A stretch of 64,000 nt of DNA from Torreya grandis (GCA_037957365.1 JARHVA010000001.1:15790501-15854500); one strand, 5' to 3'; positions 1 through 11,641 are shown, numbered from the stretch's first letter. Notes: a model not told the origin generated them from the sequence alone. Numbers and translations are program-made.

Positions 1-120
1 TATGACTCTTCTTCCCTTTTGGGAGAACTACATTGGCTTGAGGCCCTTAAAAATAGGGGCTATGTAGGCAGCACTCAGTTGACATGGGGTCTTCTGAGAT
101 TAGCTCAGCCATTCTTTCAT
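1..120 (+). repeat. LTR-like conserved block, copy 1
   Basis: This block contains an 'ACTACATTGGCTTGAGG' segment, then 'GCTATGTAGGCAGCACTCA', then 'TTAGCTCAGCC'. The same order recurs at 2438-2565 with only scattered changes, and in weaker form near 20285, 34280 and 35870. Plant Ty3/gypsy LTRs often carry a conserved 'tacgtaggcagc'-type segment near the LTR 3' end, so I read it as the end of an LTR. The window starts inside it, so its left limit is unknown. Confidence 0.5.
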
Positions 121-271
121 CACAACCAATCACATATTTCCATAACTATTAACATTATCATAAATTAATCACATTAGTTTCTATGGAAAATAATGCACAT
201 GGAAACTAACAACCAAAACACAAACTAATGTTACAGCATACATCATTACACTATAATGAAAAAGTTGTAAC

Positions 272-455
272 AAAGTCATAAAATCATCATCATAATCATT
301 AACATCATCATAAAACATCATCATAATCATTAACACCATCAGATTAAGCATTCACATCATTCATAATTATTAAACATAGCATAAATCATCCACAACATCA
401 TAATCATTCATCATCATAAACATCATATCAAAGCATACATCATTAAACATATGAA
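272..455. repeat. CATCATAA-type simple repeat
   Basis: The stretch is built from CATCATCATAA and CATTAACA words. A unit of about 31 bases (CATCATCATAATCATTAAC plus a short tail) is present twice in direct succession near 286-345 and then degrades. It contains no gene; the small open frame beginning at 451 is a chance product of this low-complexity sequence. Confidence 0.7.
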
Positions 456-1003
456 AAATACTAAAAACATTAACATCCAAAACATTTCCATAACACATCA
501 ATACTCAAAATCTCATCATATATATATATCAATGTTTTACAATAGTATAATCTGTGTCTCTCTCTCAAAAATAATAATATACATCTCGCATCAACAGCTT
601 GCAAGACGATATATACATAGTGCCAAAAATGTGGCCTCAAGGTTGTGGTTATGGTGGTGGCGACGGCCGTGAAGATGCTGTATCATCTCCACCCTTTGAT
701 CTACGTCATCTACGAGAATTTGAAGTGGTCACTTGCGACATAGACCTCATCTAGCTCTACTCAACTCTCATCTCAGAGTATCATTGTATTTGAGGGAACC
801 CCTTAATGGCCCCCTCATAATAAGTGATCTCATCTAGCGCAGTATTGTACCTAGAAATAGGTACAGTCTATGGTGGACCCATCAACCCTGCTACCGTGCC
901 CTGCACTGAACCCTGTGGCTGTGATTGAGCTAACTGCACTGATGCTGACTATGTTGGCTGCTAAATTGGCTACTGAGGTGGATGCTGAATAAGGCCCTAC
1001 CCT

Positions 1004-2345
1004 CTAAAAACCTATCTTGCCAATGTCTATGCCTAGGTTGTGGCCAACTGCCCCTATAAAATGGTGATCTACCTTGTCAAAGTATCCACCTAACTTGTCA
1101 AACCTACCACCTAGCCTATCAAAATTGTGACTTGACCTTGCAAAATGGGCACCTATCCTCAAGCTGCATCCCTCTCCTAGATTGCAACATCTTTCTCCTA
1201 TCAAATTGTGTCTCTATCCCTTGTAAGTGCTTGCAGATCAAGCTTTAATCCTCTCTAAACCCCGGTGGACTGCCCTACCCACCATGCTGAGTAGGCCTCT
1301 GTACATCCTAGATCTGCTATCCTAGGGCCTGTCAGTAGCTTCTCAAAATTGGGCCCCTCTATCTCCTCTAGTAGTGGGAGCAATGCCTCTATGTCATCCC
1401 ATCTATACTGTGGGAAGGTGGGTGGCACATCTTGTAGCAGCCCAAACTGGCACCGCACTCTCTCCACTGACACCCTCTTGAGTTCACCAGCTCATCTACC
1501 TCTGACCCATCTGATGCTCTACATCCCAACCAGCTACTCTGCCTAGTCCCTAAAAGTTGGGTACACTAAGTACAGTCTCCAAATGATGTCCATAGGGATC
1601 AGGGCCTCTAGTACCCCTCTATAGTAGTCGATATCTCTAATTACCCCATCTATGTGCATTTGTGCCATGACCTTGTGCCATCTCTTGAACTCGACCCTGA
1701 AGCCAACCTGAATTGCTACTAAAAGGCCAAAAGGTTAGGTGACCATAATATGCTCATACGCCTAGTAATGCAGGAGGTGGCCTATACACAAGCTATATCG
1801 TCACCACCGATTGATACTCTAGAGCTCTCTGTATAACTAGGCCAAAAAAATAGGTGCCCAAGTAAACATTGTCTATTACTCTAGCATCTTTATCAAAACT
1901 TTGGTTATAGAGACTAGAAATGTACCTCCCTCAGCATTTGGCAGTGCATAGACTATGATGCCAATCATCATCAAGATGGCCATCAATGTGCATCCTCATC
2001 GATAGCATACAAAGGCTCGTATGCAAAGCTCACTGAATGGTAAGTCACCTCAGCAGCGTGCTCACCAAACAACGTAATCATCTGAATGTCATGCACCTCT
2101 CTCAAGTATGTATACAACTCTGCTCCATGTATCGGTAGTCACAAAATTTGGGACACATCTTTGATAGTGATGATCCTCTCTCCTATCAACAAGTGGAAGG
2201 TGTTGGTGGAGTGATCCCACCACTCAATTAGAGCTGCCATCAGACTCACATCTCTAGCCACTTGATAATATTGCCAAAGCCTACCTAGTCCCACTACAAT
2301 AATTTGGGCTCACTCCTCTCCACTAATGTCTCGATGCATCTACAT
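1004..2345 (-). pseudogene. Broken plant mobile domain (PMD)-like gene
   Basis: On the minus strand, about 2243-2130 reads as a segment with 'THTFHL'-like residues (NTFHLLIGERIITIKDV) followed by a 'LPIHGAELY'-like stretch. This is the hallmark start of the plant mobile domain. Further on, 1640-1255 encodes the late part of the domain, including RCQFGLLQDVPP, where family members have 'RQFGLxQ.IP'. The tail (about 1204-1004) is a row of heptads with F at each start (NFDRLGG, RFDKLGG, YFDKVDH), looking coiled-coil-like. Several stops and at least one frameshift break the frame. PMD genes occur both as host genes (MAIN/MAIL1 type) and as passengers of retroelements and Mutator-like elements; the flanking LTR-like blocks favour a passenger. 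Function of the protein is not known from sequence. Confidence 0.6.
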
Positions 2346-2437
2346 CAGTAATGTCGATAGCTAATCTCACAACATCAACATCTACCTTGCCTGCATCCAA
2401 CTAATGCACACAGAACCCACGTTAATAATTGACCACC

Positions 2438-2565
2438 ATGACTCTTCTTCCCTTTTGGGATAACTACATTGACCTGAAGCCCTTAAGACTAGGCTATGTA
2501 GGCAACACTCAGTTAACATGGGGTCTCTTGAGGTTAGCTCAACCATTTGCCCTTTCGTCTACCTA
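2438..2565 (+). repeat. LTR-like conserved block, copy 2
   Basis: This is a direct copy of the block at 1-120, starting at the shared 'ATGACTCTTCTTCCCTTTTG' and running through 'GGCTATGTAGGCAACACTCA' to 'GAGGTTAGCTCAACC'. The two copies are about 2.4 kb apart and enclose the PMD-like remnant. I could not find matching LTR starts, so a complete element is not demonstrated. Confidence 0.5.
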
Positions 2566-2672
2566 CTTGACTATCTACCTCCCCTTATATGCCTATCTCA
2601 ACACCTAGGAAGCCCTCGGCGTGGGTTCGACCCCTCGACTTGACAATTTTCAAACTTTTTCTGACCAAGCAG

Positions 2673-2806
2673 CCACTGACATCAGTTAGCATGCTGATGA
2701 TGGCACTTATCTAATAGACATCGGTCACTTAGTGACTGATGTTGGTAGGTAAGTGACCAACATCGATCGTTGGTCGACTGATGTCAGCGAACCCACTAAT
2801 GTTGGT
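2673..2806. repeat. GACGTC palindrome cluster 1
   Basis: At least six decayed copies of the palindromic word ACCGACGTCGGT lie here (forms such as CTGACATCAGT, AGACATCGGTC, ACTGATGTTGGT, GACTGATGTCAGC). The variants differ mainly by C-to-T or G-to-A at the CpG positions. Confidence 0.6.
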
Positions 2807-3357
2807 GACTAGTTTGGCCCTAGGGCCGAATGGGGGTGAGCCTTAAAAATAGGGCTTCCCTATTTTTTCACCCATTTCCCCCTAAAACCCTCCTAAACCT
2901 ACCTAAAATAACCTACCTAGCTTACCCACCCTTCTAACTACCCCTCCCCTCAATTTTAACTTCAAAACACTAAAAATTTCAAAAACAAAATAAATTCAAA
3001 AATAAACCAAAAACACCCAAATACACCCCTTACCTCATCTCATCGACGCCATCGTGGTGGCACGATGGGTGCCGCTAATGGTGGTCCTCCCATGAGGCCT
3101 CCTCTACCCTCTGCCATCTCCTTTGTCTCAATTTCTCTACAAACTTTTGCTAGCCAACAACCAACTCTTCAACGTCCAATAAATGCTCCACTTCACTCCC
3201 TCTCTCCATCAATCACACTCTAGCACCTCACACTGCTGCATCGGTCAACTTGAAGTCACTTTCACTCACTTGTCTCAAAGCTCACTTTTTTGAATTCTTT
3301 AATAGTCATAAATGACTTTTGGTGGGCTGCCAATCTGATTTTGTTGGATTTGGCAGG

Positions 3358-3465
3358 CCATCGATGTCGGCAGCATCGTGCCCTAGGCCACCAATGTCGG
3401 CTAATTTCCACTAATGTCAGCCTATTTTGGCCACTGACATCATTTTTTTAACTGACGTCGATAGC
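3358..3465. repeat. GACGTC palindrome cluster 2
   Basis: About five copies of the same word, for example ATCGATGTCGG, ACCAATGTCGG, ACTAATGTCAG, ACTGACATCA and ACTGACGTCGA. They lie in non-coding sequence upstream of the polypurine tract at 4133-4149. Confidence 0.6.
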
Positions 3466-4098
3466 CTTAAAACCTCAATCCTCTTCAAAATGATCAAAAT
3501 CATGCCCACAACAACCAACTCTCATAGTAAAAGTCATCTTAGCCTCCTCTTGGGGCACACTTGAGATCACTTTTACCTCAGCCTGACTCAAACAAAGACC
3601 TTTGAGATCACGACTATCTCCTCAGACTATGACCACTTTTGAAACACCTTTGCCTTAGTTGTTTTGATTACCTATGTTACCTCACGACTAGTTAGCAAAT
3701 TATCCATGACCCCCACAAGTATTGGATCACGCTCCAGTTGATCCCCACTACTTATGGCTTTTTCATATTTTCTAAGAGTACTTCCTGAGCCTAAGATACT
3801 TGGAACATGATGACCATTGAAGCTACAGCTTGGATTGTCTAACCCAATCAGCTACAACTAAATGCTGGAGATCAGTTATTTCAATTTTAGCACTCCTTGA
3901 CCTTTGACTGAGACAATTTGACCTACCTATCAGGTGAAGTGGTATACATGCAATCCCACCCTTTGCAACGTTCACACTCAAAATCCACCATATCCATCCA
4001 CTATCTATCAAATCAACACCCAATATCAGGTTCCCTTCCCTCAACTCTCACTTTGAGGGGGGAACACCTCATCCCATACCTGGGGCAACTTACTCTTG

Positions 4099-4141
4099 TT
4101 TTTGTCTTGTAGTTTGTCAAGAACAACCAACAAGACAAAAA
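4099..4141. repeat. 12-base perfect inverted repeat before an LTR
   Basis: TTTTTGTCTTGT (4099-4110) is the exact reverse complement of ACAAGACAAAAA (4130-4141), with a 19-base loop. It lies next to the polypurine tract and LTR start, so the hairpin belongs to the 3' end of the element's internal region. Confidence 0.6.
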
Positions 4142-4149
4142 TGGGCAAA
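4133..4149 (+). promoter_or_regulatory. Polypurine tract
   Basis: A purine-rich run ending AAAAATGGGCAAA immediately precedes a TGTAGACACC LTR start. This is the expected position of the plus-strand priming site of a plus-oriented LTR retrotransposon. Confidence 0.55.
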
Positions 4150-4490
4150 TGTAGACACCAAAATTGTGTCTATTCCTTGGTCATCCTCCTCCTTCGTCCC
4201 CTTGGTCCACTTCTAAACATTCTTAACTCACACACTTATTAATTTAAAATAAATTAACTATTTTAAATTAATAACTACCCTTGACACATCACCCATGACA
4301 CCTCACCCTACCTTGGATACCTCCATCACCCCATGCCAAGTCTTAATTACTTAGACCCCATTTCAACCCTCCCACTAACCTCTGACGCTCATTTAATCCA
4401 CTTTTGGACCGTTTTCCAAAAACAATCAACCCTGGTAGTTGGAAGAATGAGCAAAAGGCTAAAAATAGCCTTTTTTCCCATTCTTTAGCC

Positions 4491-4550
4491 ACCGACGTCG
4501 GTCAGTAGTCAGCTGACATCAGTGGTTTCGCTGACGTTGGTTCCTTTAAA
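4491..4550. repeat. GACGTC palindrome cluster 3
   Basis: A perfect 12-base palindrome ACCGACGTCGGT lies at 4491-4502, followed by CTGACATCAGT and CTGACGTTGGT at short spacing. It is one of three perfect copies I found in the window. Confidence 0.7.
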
Positions 4551-5066
4551 ACTAAATTTCAACTTCTGGGACCCCTATGAATGTGAATTCTCTTGCTCCA
4601 AGCTCTGAGTTCTCTTGCTCCTCGACTCTTTATAGGCATCAGCATCTTAACAACACTCTCCAGGCTTAGAAATTTTGCATCAATCACTCCACACAGGATT
4701 GAAGGTTACACGAAATCTCTCATATCAGCCATAACGGGAATAGGTCTTCTGCACTTCTGCTTCTCCACCCAGAGCTAAGTATTTTTACTAGTTTTTATTT
4801 TAGTATTTTTTTAAATACATTAGAAATCAACCCATTATCCATTTCTAAGCACTGTTGACACAACCCAACCTGTTCTTCCCAGAGAGGCTGAAAAGACTTC
4901 ACTCATCTTTATCTCCCTTTCACCCCTATCCTCTATTTAGTCCCCTTTTTAGGCCATACTCTTTATCCTACAAAACCCTGCATAACCCATTAAATTCTTA
5001 CAGACATCCTAGATCACTCTGCTGACCATAGACAAACCAAAAACCCATCTCAGGCTCATTACCCCT

Positions 5067-5172
5067 ACTGACATTGGCATCTAGGCCCATTGCCCCTACC
5101 GACGTTGGCAGTATAACCGACGTCGACAACCTTGACCAATCAACGCTGGTAGAACAACCGATGTTGATGACT
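5067..5172. repeat. GACGTC palindrome cluster 4
   Basis: Five copies of the word are present (ACTGACATTGG, ACCGACGTTGG, ACCGACGTCGA, ATCAACGCTGG, ACCGATGTTGA), 16 to 30 bases apart. The cluster lies in the probable LTR that starts at 4150. Confidence 0.65.
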
Positions 5173-5539
5173 GTAGAGACTGATAACAGCATTCAGGTAT
5201 GCATTTTCTCTATTTCTTTTATTTAGTCCCTCACCATTTCTCTTTCTAGCAACATTCATTTATCAACTAGTGGACTGTCATCCCTCCAAGAAGTCTTTGC
5301 ACTTTTAGGACTGAGCTTTGCTTGGTAGTCCACCATCTATCTTTCTAACAGTTTCCTTGTTTAAGTCTTTCTTATCTACAGGTATTGTCCTCCACAGCTA
5401 AAGAGGAGCTCCTTCAGTTGTCTGGATATGGTGCACAAACTTCATCTGAGTATCATCTAACCCCTGACCATTATCATAGTTTCTTTCATCCTCTGAATGT
5501 GAACAAGCAAAAATAGTTAGAAACAAAGGCATGGGAAAA

Positions 5540-7169
5540 TATCAAACCATGACTTCTCTAGAATGGTTCAGGGTTCTAAGATGGGTTGTCTATAAACACT
5601 CACTCACTTTGGTGGTCACCTGTTATTAATCTCAATAAAGTTCCCCTTACAGAAGTCCCTTGGATCAATGCTCTCAAGTTCTTCCATAAGGGTATTCAAT
5701 ATATCCAAGATATCTACTATAGGTGATCTCACTCTTGGCTATCATAGGAAGAGATGAAATCCAAATTTTAGCTAGCTGATGTTGATAGAGAATCCTACTA
5801 GGAGATACTTAATATTGTGCCACCCTCCATGCTCCATCAAATATCTGTTCACTCCACTCACCATTGGTATAAGGACTGGAAGTGGTATGTTGAGACCCCC
5901 TTTCATAATTACACTCCTCAGCTTGGATATGGATGGCTCACCTCCCATTTGCCCATGGTGGACAAGCTCAATTCTTGTTAGAGACTACATTATTCTATTA
6001 GTACATGGAGGTTCCACTTTAGCACTATCTAGGGGTTTGCATGGAGACCAAGCTTACCCATTTTGATTGGTGTATACTTTACTAAGGCTTACCTATTGGT
6101 AGAAGACTCATCCAACTAAGATTTCCCCTTCTTAATTTCCCTTTCTATGGCCACCTTAAGATGATTCTTCATATTTTTTGGTACTGTACCAAAGCTTAAA
6201 GGGCCTAGAAGTGGATCCATGATCTCTTCAGGCCTTTCCAACTAAATTTTTTCTTTGGCAACACATCCTCCTTGGAGATAAACCCACAAAGTCCTTCAAA
6301 TACACCCAAGTCTGGCATACTTTCAGAGTGGAAATTCTCTTTTGGATTTGGAAAGAAAGAAATAATTCTATGTTTAATAATGCTTCTTCAGATTATAATC
6401 TTTCTACTTTGAGTAAGTCCTCTATCATCTCCAATGTTCTTTTGTAGATTCAAGTTCAATCTAACAAAGTTGTTATAGATCTTGGGCACCTTCAGGATCT
6501 CCTTTCTCATTGAGGAGATGCTCCTTATGCAATGGCTTGGATTCCACCATCTCTACTCAGAGATCCTAAACTGGAAGATAAAATTACTTTATCACCTTAT
6601 GGTGGGTATTGTCATAGCTATTTTCAACACCACTCTCATAATGGCACCATGTATTAGTGCATGACCCCTCTTGGGTAGTAGTAAGGGTGGAAACCTCCAC
6701 CTCCCTCCCCTATTGGATAAGATGGTTAGGATGCTCCTCCTCCTTTGCTATGTCTAGTGCTTGGGGGCCACCACCTAGAGGCTGATCTGACATGTTAGAC
6801 AAGTTCCCTAGGCTCTCTCTAGCCATTTTGCCCACTCAAACATGGGAAGAAGAAGATGACAAAGACACTACTCAAGCTACTGGCTGGGAGCCTATTTTAG
6901 ATGGTAATGACTTGCCAAGCTTAAGATGGGGTCCTAATGATATGGATCCACCATATTTTGGCCTTGCTCTTACTGCTTAAAGTTATCTTTTATTATGATT
7001 TTATGATTTATTCCTAGGCTTTACTTTATTGTTTGTGGTGATTTTATTTTTGGTCTTAGGATTTTCCTAATGAGAATACATGGCATGCTCTCATATCACC
7101 TATATTTTTTTAAGAATTATTTGTATATTTATGTTAAGTTAATGTATAGATATATTTCATCAAAAAAAA
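5540..7169 (+). pseudogene. 5'-truncated LINE (L1-type) 3' end
   Basis: Joined reading frames give segments typical of the C-terminal end of a LINE ORF2. Near 5620-5760 there is 'VPWINALKFFHKGIQYIQDI', followed by a 'WLS.EEM' segment. Near 6170-6260 there is a zinc-binding RT-associated (zf-RVT-like) patch reading as HIL/FWYCTKA with a downstream KWI. At 6330-6380 it reads ILFWIWKERNNSMFNN. The last coding part ends at 6980. An AT-rich tail runs to a short oligo-A at 7162-7169, as expected for a LINE 3' end. Many frameshifts are present, and no RT catalytic core remains. The family call rests on motif memory only. Confidence 0.5.
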
Positions 7170-8940
7170 TTCTCAGGAGCTTGAATGGGCATCCTTTAAA
7201 CCTAGCTAACTTGATGTAGATGAACACAATGAAGTAACTCTCATATTGCATGACAAGGTTGACACCTTCCTTAGATATACTTGTTCTCTAATCCTTGTTA
7301 AGTTACCTAAATACCCTCATTAATTAAGTTTAATTATCACATCTAAAATGTGTGTTACTTTCTTCAAGGATTTACTATGGATAATACTCATACACATTAG
7401 TTAGAGGACCAAAGTTTCCTTTTAGGTCGAGGCCAAGAAACACTTAAAGAGTTACTAAGGAGTATATTAGGTATGAATTCATATAAAATATCCTCATGAA
7501 ATTTATTCATCTAAAATACCTATATAAAATATCACTCATGATGCTCCCCCAACTAACCAACTAATTTTTGATGAAGATGATGCTTATGGCCAAGAACTTT
7601 CAAGGGGAAATTTTGTTGTGGTGTTATTTCCCACTACCCTATTGATGAGGTTAATTATAAATGATAATTCCTCCTTGTAATAAATGATAATTCCTCTTAT
7701 GAAATTCTTCCAAATAAACATGACCAATATGGAGTCATCTATTTTAGGTACATTAGTCTCAAAAATGGAGATGGGTTCAAAAACCTTATATTTGAACTTC
7801 ATCTTCGATCCCTTGGTAGCACGGAAGGTAGTCTCAACAATAAAGTGGATATTTTTGAATGGGTATAAAGGAAAACATTATTTATACATATGTGAAAATA
7901 ATTCCTCAATGAAATTTAAAAAGTGTTTTTCATTGTCTAATGCCTTTCCATGAGCCTACAAGAGCTGGGTAAAACTTTGGTGTAACAAGGGTACATCAAT
8001 ATTACATTTTCTTGAAAAGCACACAAAACTCACTTGAAATACATAAAAATAAACATGGATGATAAGTTTTCAAAGAGATGATTTTTTTTAATGTGGTTTG
8101 GGTGATTCACACTTTTCTAAGCTCAATCAACATAGGGATATAGGTTTTGTGTAGTGCAAGTACATGAGATGAGAAGACTAGATGTGTCTAGAATTGTTTT
8201 TCCTTCTAAAAGCATGCCCCTCATATTTATAGAAAAAAATACAAGCTCAATAAGTATTTCCCATTACATTAATTACACACACGAGCTTTATGTGACCTCA
8301 TGTCCTAACTAGATCAACCTCTTAGGCACCTTGGATGTGAAACCTTGTCAATTTTGGCTTTGAAACATTTCCACATTCGATGCACCCAAAGGGTCACTTG
8401 GGCTCAAAATTATTGGAATGTCAAATGAGAAAATATAGTAAAACACAATTTATTTTCATTTTCATGTCCAACATGTCTAGGTGGTTGGGTTGACTTATCA
8501 TCCTAGGCATGAAAAGTGTATTTTGATTTTATGGAAAAATGATAGTATGGAAAGATGATTTCTTAGGAAAATTTGGACTTTAAAATGAAGGATTTGTATT
8601 GATACCAAAATAGGGAAAATATGACTAATAAAATTTTTAGGTACAACAATTAGCTGTGTATGGGGACATGAACTTGAAAAAGTACATAGGGCGAACACTA
8701 CAATCTCTCAGTTTCAAGATTAGTGCCTTATCCATTGGCTACTTGTTCAATTTAACAACATATGGAAAACTTGACACAAATGAGAAAGAAAGGAAAAAAG
8801 AAGCATGGAAAATAGAAATGAAGGAAAGGGTAAAACAAAAAAGAAACACATCCAATGGAAACAAAAACTTCCACCCAAAATCCTAAATCACCTCAGGGCC
8901 TAGTATGGGACAACCTGCCTCCACTATATGTAATATTTTA
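7170..8940. other. Unrecognised AT-rich stretch
   Basis: I see no domain, LTR boundary or repeat that I can support here. Small open frames (7684-7953 plus, 8656-8886 plus) have no recognisable motif and unbiased composition. The stretch may include the lost 3' end and LTR of the minus-strand element H, which ends around 8941. Confidence 0.4.
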
Positions 8941-10438
8941 GGTGTTTCCAATTATATGGAAATGGAATATGATTTCCATCTTGATTTTACTATTAATATG
9001 TGTTATCATTGTATACATGAATAATTTTAAAAGGTCCCATCCATAAGAAGTCAAACATTCTATCATTTCCCCTTGGTTCTATTGTCTTATCCTAGAAGAG
9101 AACTAGATCTCCAATCTAAAAATCACATTGCCTTGACTTGTGATCAAATAGATTATTCACCTAAATTTGATGATCTATAATTTTTTTGATCACCATGATC
9201 AATTCCTCTTCTATTCCAGTCAAGTATATGACTCTTTTATGAAGCAAGTCTTTAAATTCATCATTTTCTATTGCTTGCTCGAGTCAAAGAGTTGGTAATT
9301 ATAAAGACATGGGAATCACCATGTCATTTTTATACAAAAATTGAAGAGATAAGTTCATATAACTATTTTTGGAGTGATGCAATCAATATAAAGAGTGTGA
9401 TACAACTTTTTACATGTCAATTCATTTGGTTCTCATCTACAAGCTTGTGAAAAATGGGCTTAATTTTCTTATTGATTGACTTTACTTGACCATTAACTCA
9501 AGGGTAATAATCATTTGATTGAGAAAATGAGAAATCATATCCATAACAAAACATTATGATCTTAGGAGAATAAAATTTGGATGTGTTTCATGTGACAATC
9601 TTCCATGGCACACTAAACTGACTAATATATTCTCCTTGATGAAATTACACACTACATCAAAAGTATTAGATCTTAATGGAATCACTTCAACCCACTTTGT
9701 GAAATAGTCCATGGTAATCAACAAATACATGTGCCTCAAAATTGAGTGATGATTCAAATTACCAATGAATTTTAATCCCCATTACCAGGATGGATTCTCA
9801 ATTAGTACAACCCTGATGGGCATTGTTGCAAACTTACTTCTTCAAATAAAATATTGATAAGCTTCACATTGTGAAACCAAATCTTGTGCATATTTGAATA
9901 GTGTTGGAAAATAATAGGGATCTTGAAAAATATTGAATGTTGTAATAAGTGAGAAGAAGTGGCCAAGACATGTTTTGTAGTGAAAGGCCTATAAAAGTCT
10001 CTTTTGTTATTCTTTATCAACACACCTTATAAATTTCCATTAATGGCTTTCTTAAAGAGATTATTATCCCAAATGATGTACATAAATTTTTTAATATTTA
10101 TTGTCATTTTTTAATTTACATTGATGTGTGTGGGCCACTCTCCATAAGATACAAAGTATGCAATGTTTTAATGTCATTTGAATTGAGTAAATTAATATCA
10201 CAAGTGGCAATTATTTCATCTTTCCATCATTGAGATATTTTTCCTCATATTTTATATAAGCATCATATCCTTTTTATATTAATTGGAAGAGTCTTCATAC
10301 CTTAACCAACTAAGTGGGTTTGATCTGTAGGTCACAAACCAAGTTCTTGTTATGTCAAATGGATTTGATAGTTGAGTCTGGGACCATCATTATTATATGA
10401 GAATTTAGGTGTAAAATATAAAGTGTTTCACAACCTTG
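8941..10438 (-). pseudogene. Element H: Ty3/gypsy RNase H end and integrase
   Basis: Read on the minus strand from 10438 downwards. First comes the end of the RNase H. Next is a zinc-finger part (a CEAYQ-like segment near 9865). The integrase core follows (9757-9554: ITMDYFTKWVEVIPL, the first catalytic-Asp region), then a YPQGNGQVES-like segment near 9470, where integrases carry the last catalytic Glu. The C-terminal part fades near 8950. Integrase inserts the cDNA into host DNA. The frame is broken by many stops and shifts. The upstream half of RNase H lies at 14834-15115, separated by element A. Confidence 0.75.
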
Positions 10439-10507
10439 TGTTAGGTTGTGGAGCTAAAAACTTCACTGATGCAAACAGGGGAGGAGGTTGCTGAAGGTTG
10501 CTGAGTA

Positions 10508-10632
10508 GCAGAGCAACCAGCATCGGTCTGATCAGCCGACATCGGTCAGGTTAGTGAAGAGAAGCAACTAACATCAGTCAGGGATCAGCTGACGTCAGTC
10601 ACCTCCAGGTAGACAGGGACCAATGTCGGTCG
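10508..10632. repeat. GACGTC palindrome cluster 5 (copia U3)
   Basis: Five units at irregular spacing lie in the U3 of the 5' LTR, in forms such as CAGCATCGGTC, CCGACATCGGTC, CTAACATCAGTC, CTGACGTCAGTC and CCAATGTCGGTC. Comparing them with the same five sites in the 3' LTR gives the ancestral unit CCGACGTCGGTC. GACGTC and TGACG cores are known binding cores of plant bZIP factors (C-box and as-1/TGA type). Regulatory use here is inference. Confidence 0.7.
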
Positions 10633-10770
10633 CCTGTGTGGTTTCGAACTGTAAGTTTTACGGGTAGTTAGTTAACGAACCAAGTGTTTGCATGTCAAGA
10701 GCCAAATTTAGACTAGAAGCTATGGATCTAATTATTGTAATTAGATGTCTAATTAGTGTTTGCATGAGAT

Positions 10771-10780
10771 CTATATAATA
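10771..10780 (+). promoter_or_regulatory. TATA box of element A 5' LTR
   Basis: CTATATAATA lies about 330 bases into the LTR, downstream of the palindrome cluster. It is unchanged at 14066-14075 in the 3' LTR. The position fits the U3/R promoter of a copia LTR. Confidence 0.6.
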
Positions 10781-11622
10781 GACTCATGGGCTGTATTGTA
10801 AAGTGTTCTAGTTTGAGTTGAGCAAAGTTAGCTCCTTCTGTGTGTGAGGTGAGCAAGGGTGTTCCTCCTAGTTCCACATTAGTACCAAGTGTGGGCACTG
10901 GTTTTGGAGAATCAACAAGATTCTTCAGGGGTGTAGGATCTTGGTCAGCAGGTGTGCATGGCTTCTTTAGGAGATCTACATGGTAAGTAAGATCATTGAT
11001 ATGCAGGTGTATGTGTGTGCATGATCCAGGTTTGCAGGTGTGCAGAACCAGATTGATTTGTAGGTGTGCAAGATCAGGGAGGATAGCAACATAACAGGGA
11101 GTAGGATCAGATAGGATCTACTTGGAGTACAGTGTGTACTCAGAAAGAGAGCAAAGAGGAAGGCAAGGAAGATCCTTCCATAAGTAAGATCATTTGGGTT
11201 GCAAGTTGTTGCAGTTTAGGGGAGATCTACTTAAAGTACGTTTGTGTACTTGGAGTGTGTGGAGCACTTGTGGAGTGTGTGGAACACTAGTGTACTGGCA
11301 GTAGTGGATAGTGACTGGTTAGAGGTGAACACCAACTCTATGTTTGAGTTGTGTGTTGGGATCGTAAGAGAGAGAGCTTTGAGGGAAGATTTACTGTTTA
11401 TGCCCTAGAGGAGTGGGAGCCCTAGAGGTGTGTAAGGAAGAAGAACTGTGGCAATCTTCTTTGTTGTATTTCCTTCTGAAAGAGTTTTAATACAAGTTGT
11501 GTATTGTCTCTCATATTCTGTGTTATTTCTAAATTCTAGTTACTTGTGATTCTGGTTTAATTCTGCATGTAAGTTGCTTGTATTTGGTAATCAATTGTGT
11601 GCTTCCGTATTTCCCAACAAAG

Positions 11623-11641
11623 TGGTATCAGAGCTAAGGTT
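11623..11641 (+). promoter_or_regulatory. Primer binding site, initiator-Met type
   Basis: TGGTATCAGAGCTAAGG starts four bases after the 5' LTR. TGGTATCAGAGC is the standard complement of the 3' end of plant initiator tRNA-Met used by most copia elements. Confidence 0.9.

Larger units (their letters stand above)
4150..5200 (+). mobile_element. 3' LTR of an undefined Ty3/gypsy-type element
   Basis: The sequence begins TGTAGACACCAAAATTGTGT, a start typical of many plant gypsy LTRs and similar to the start of element C at 36766. The polypurine tract precedes it. Two GACGTC palindrome clusters (4491-4550 and 5067-5172) lie inside. The right end is not resolved: I set it before the LINE remnant, without a terminal CA or target duplication to prove it. 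No matching 5' LTR is visible. Confidence 0.45.
10439..11619 (+). repeat. Element A 5' LTR
   Basis: It is 1181 bases, starting TGTTAGGTTGTGGAGC and ending CGTATTTCCCAACA. U3 holds five copies of the GACGTC palindrome (10508-10632), one of them containing a perfect TGACGTCA (10590-10597). A TATA box is at 10771-10780. It is 86 bases longer than the 3' LTR; the extra piece lies between two copies of CAGGTGTGCA at 10949-10958 and 11035-11044. Confidence 0.93.

Noticed and set aside
286..345. Repeated CATCATCATAATCATTAAC as a CRISPR-like or iteron array
   Set aside because: Low-complexity sequence with no regular spacers, in a plant genome.
2624..2634. GGTTCGACCCC, similar to a tRNA B box (also GGTTTGATTCCC near 15778)
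   Set aside because: No A box, acceptor stem or anticodon arm can be built around either site. Both lie next to LTR-like blocks, so a tRNA gene or SINE is not supported.
10590..10597. TGACGTCA as a proven bZIP/CRE enhancer
   Set aside because: The octamer is real, but it is one decayed form of the ACCGACGTCGGT unit and is changed in the other LTR; function cannot be claimed from sequence.
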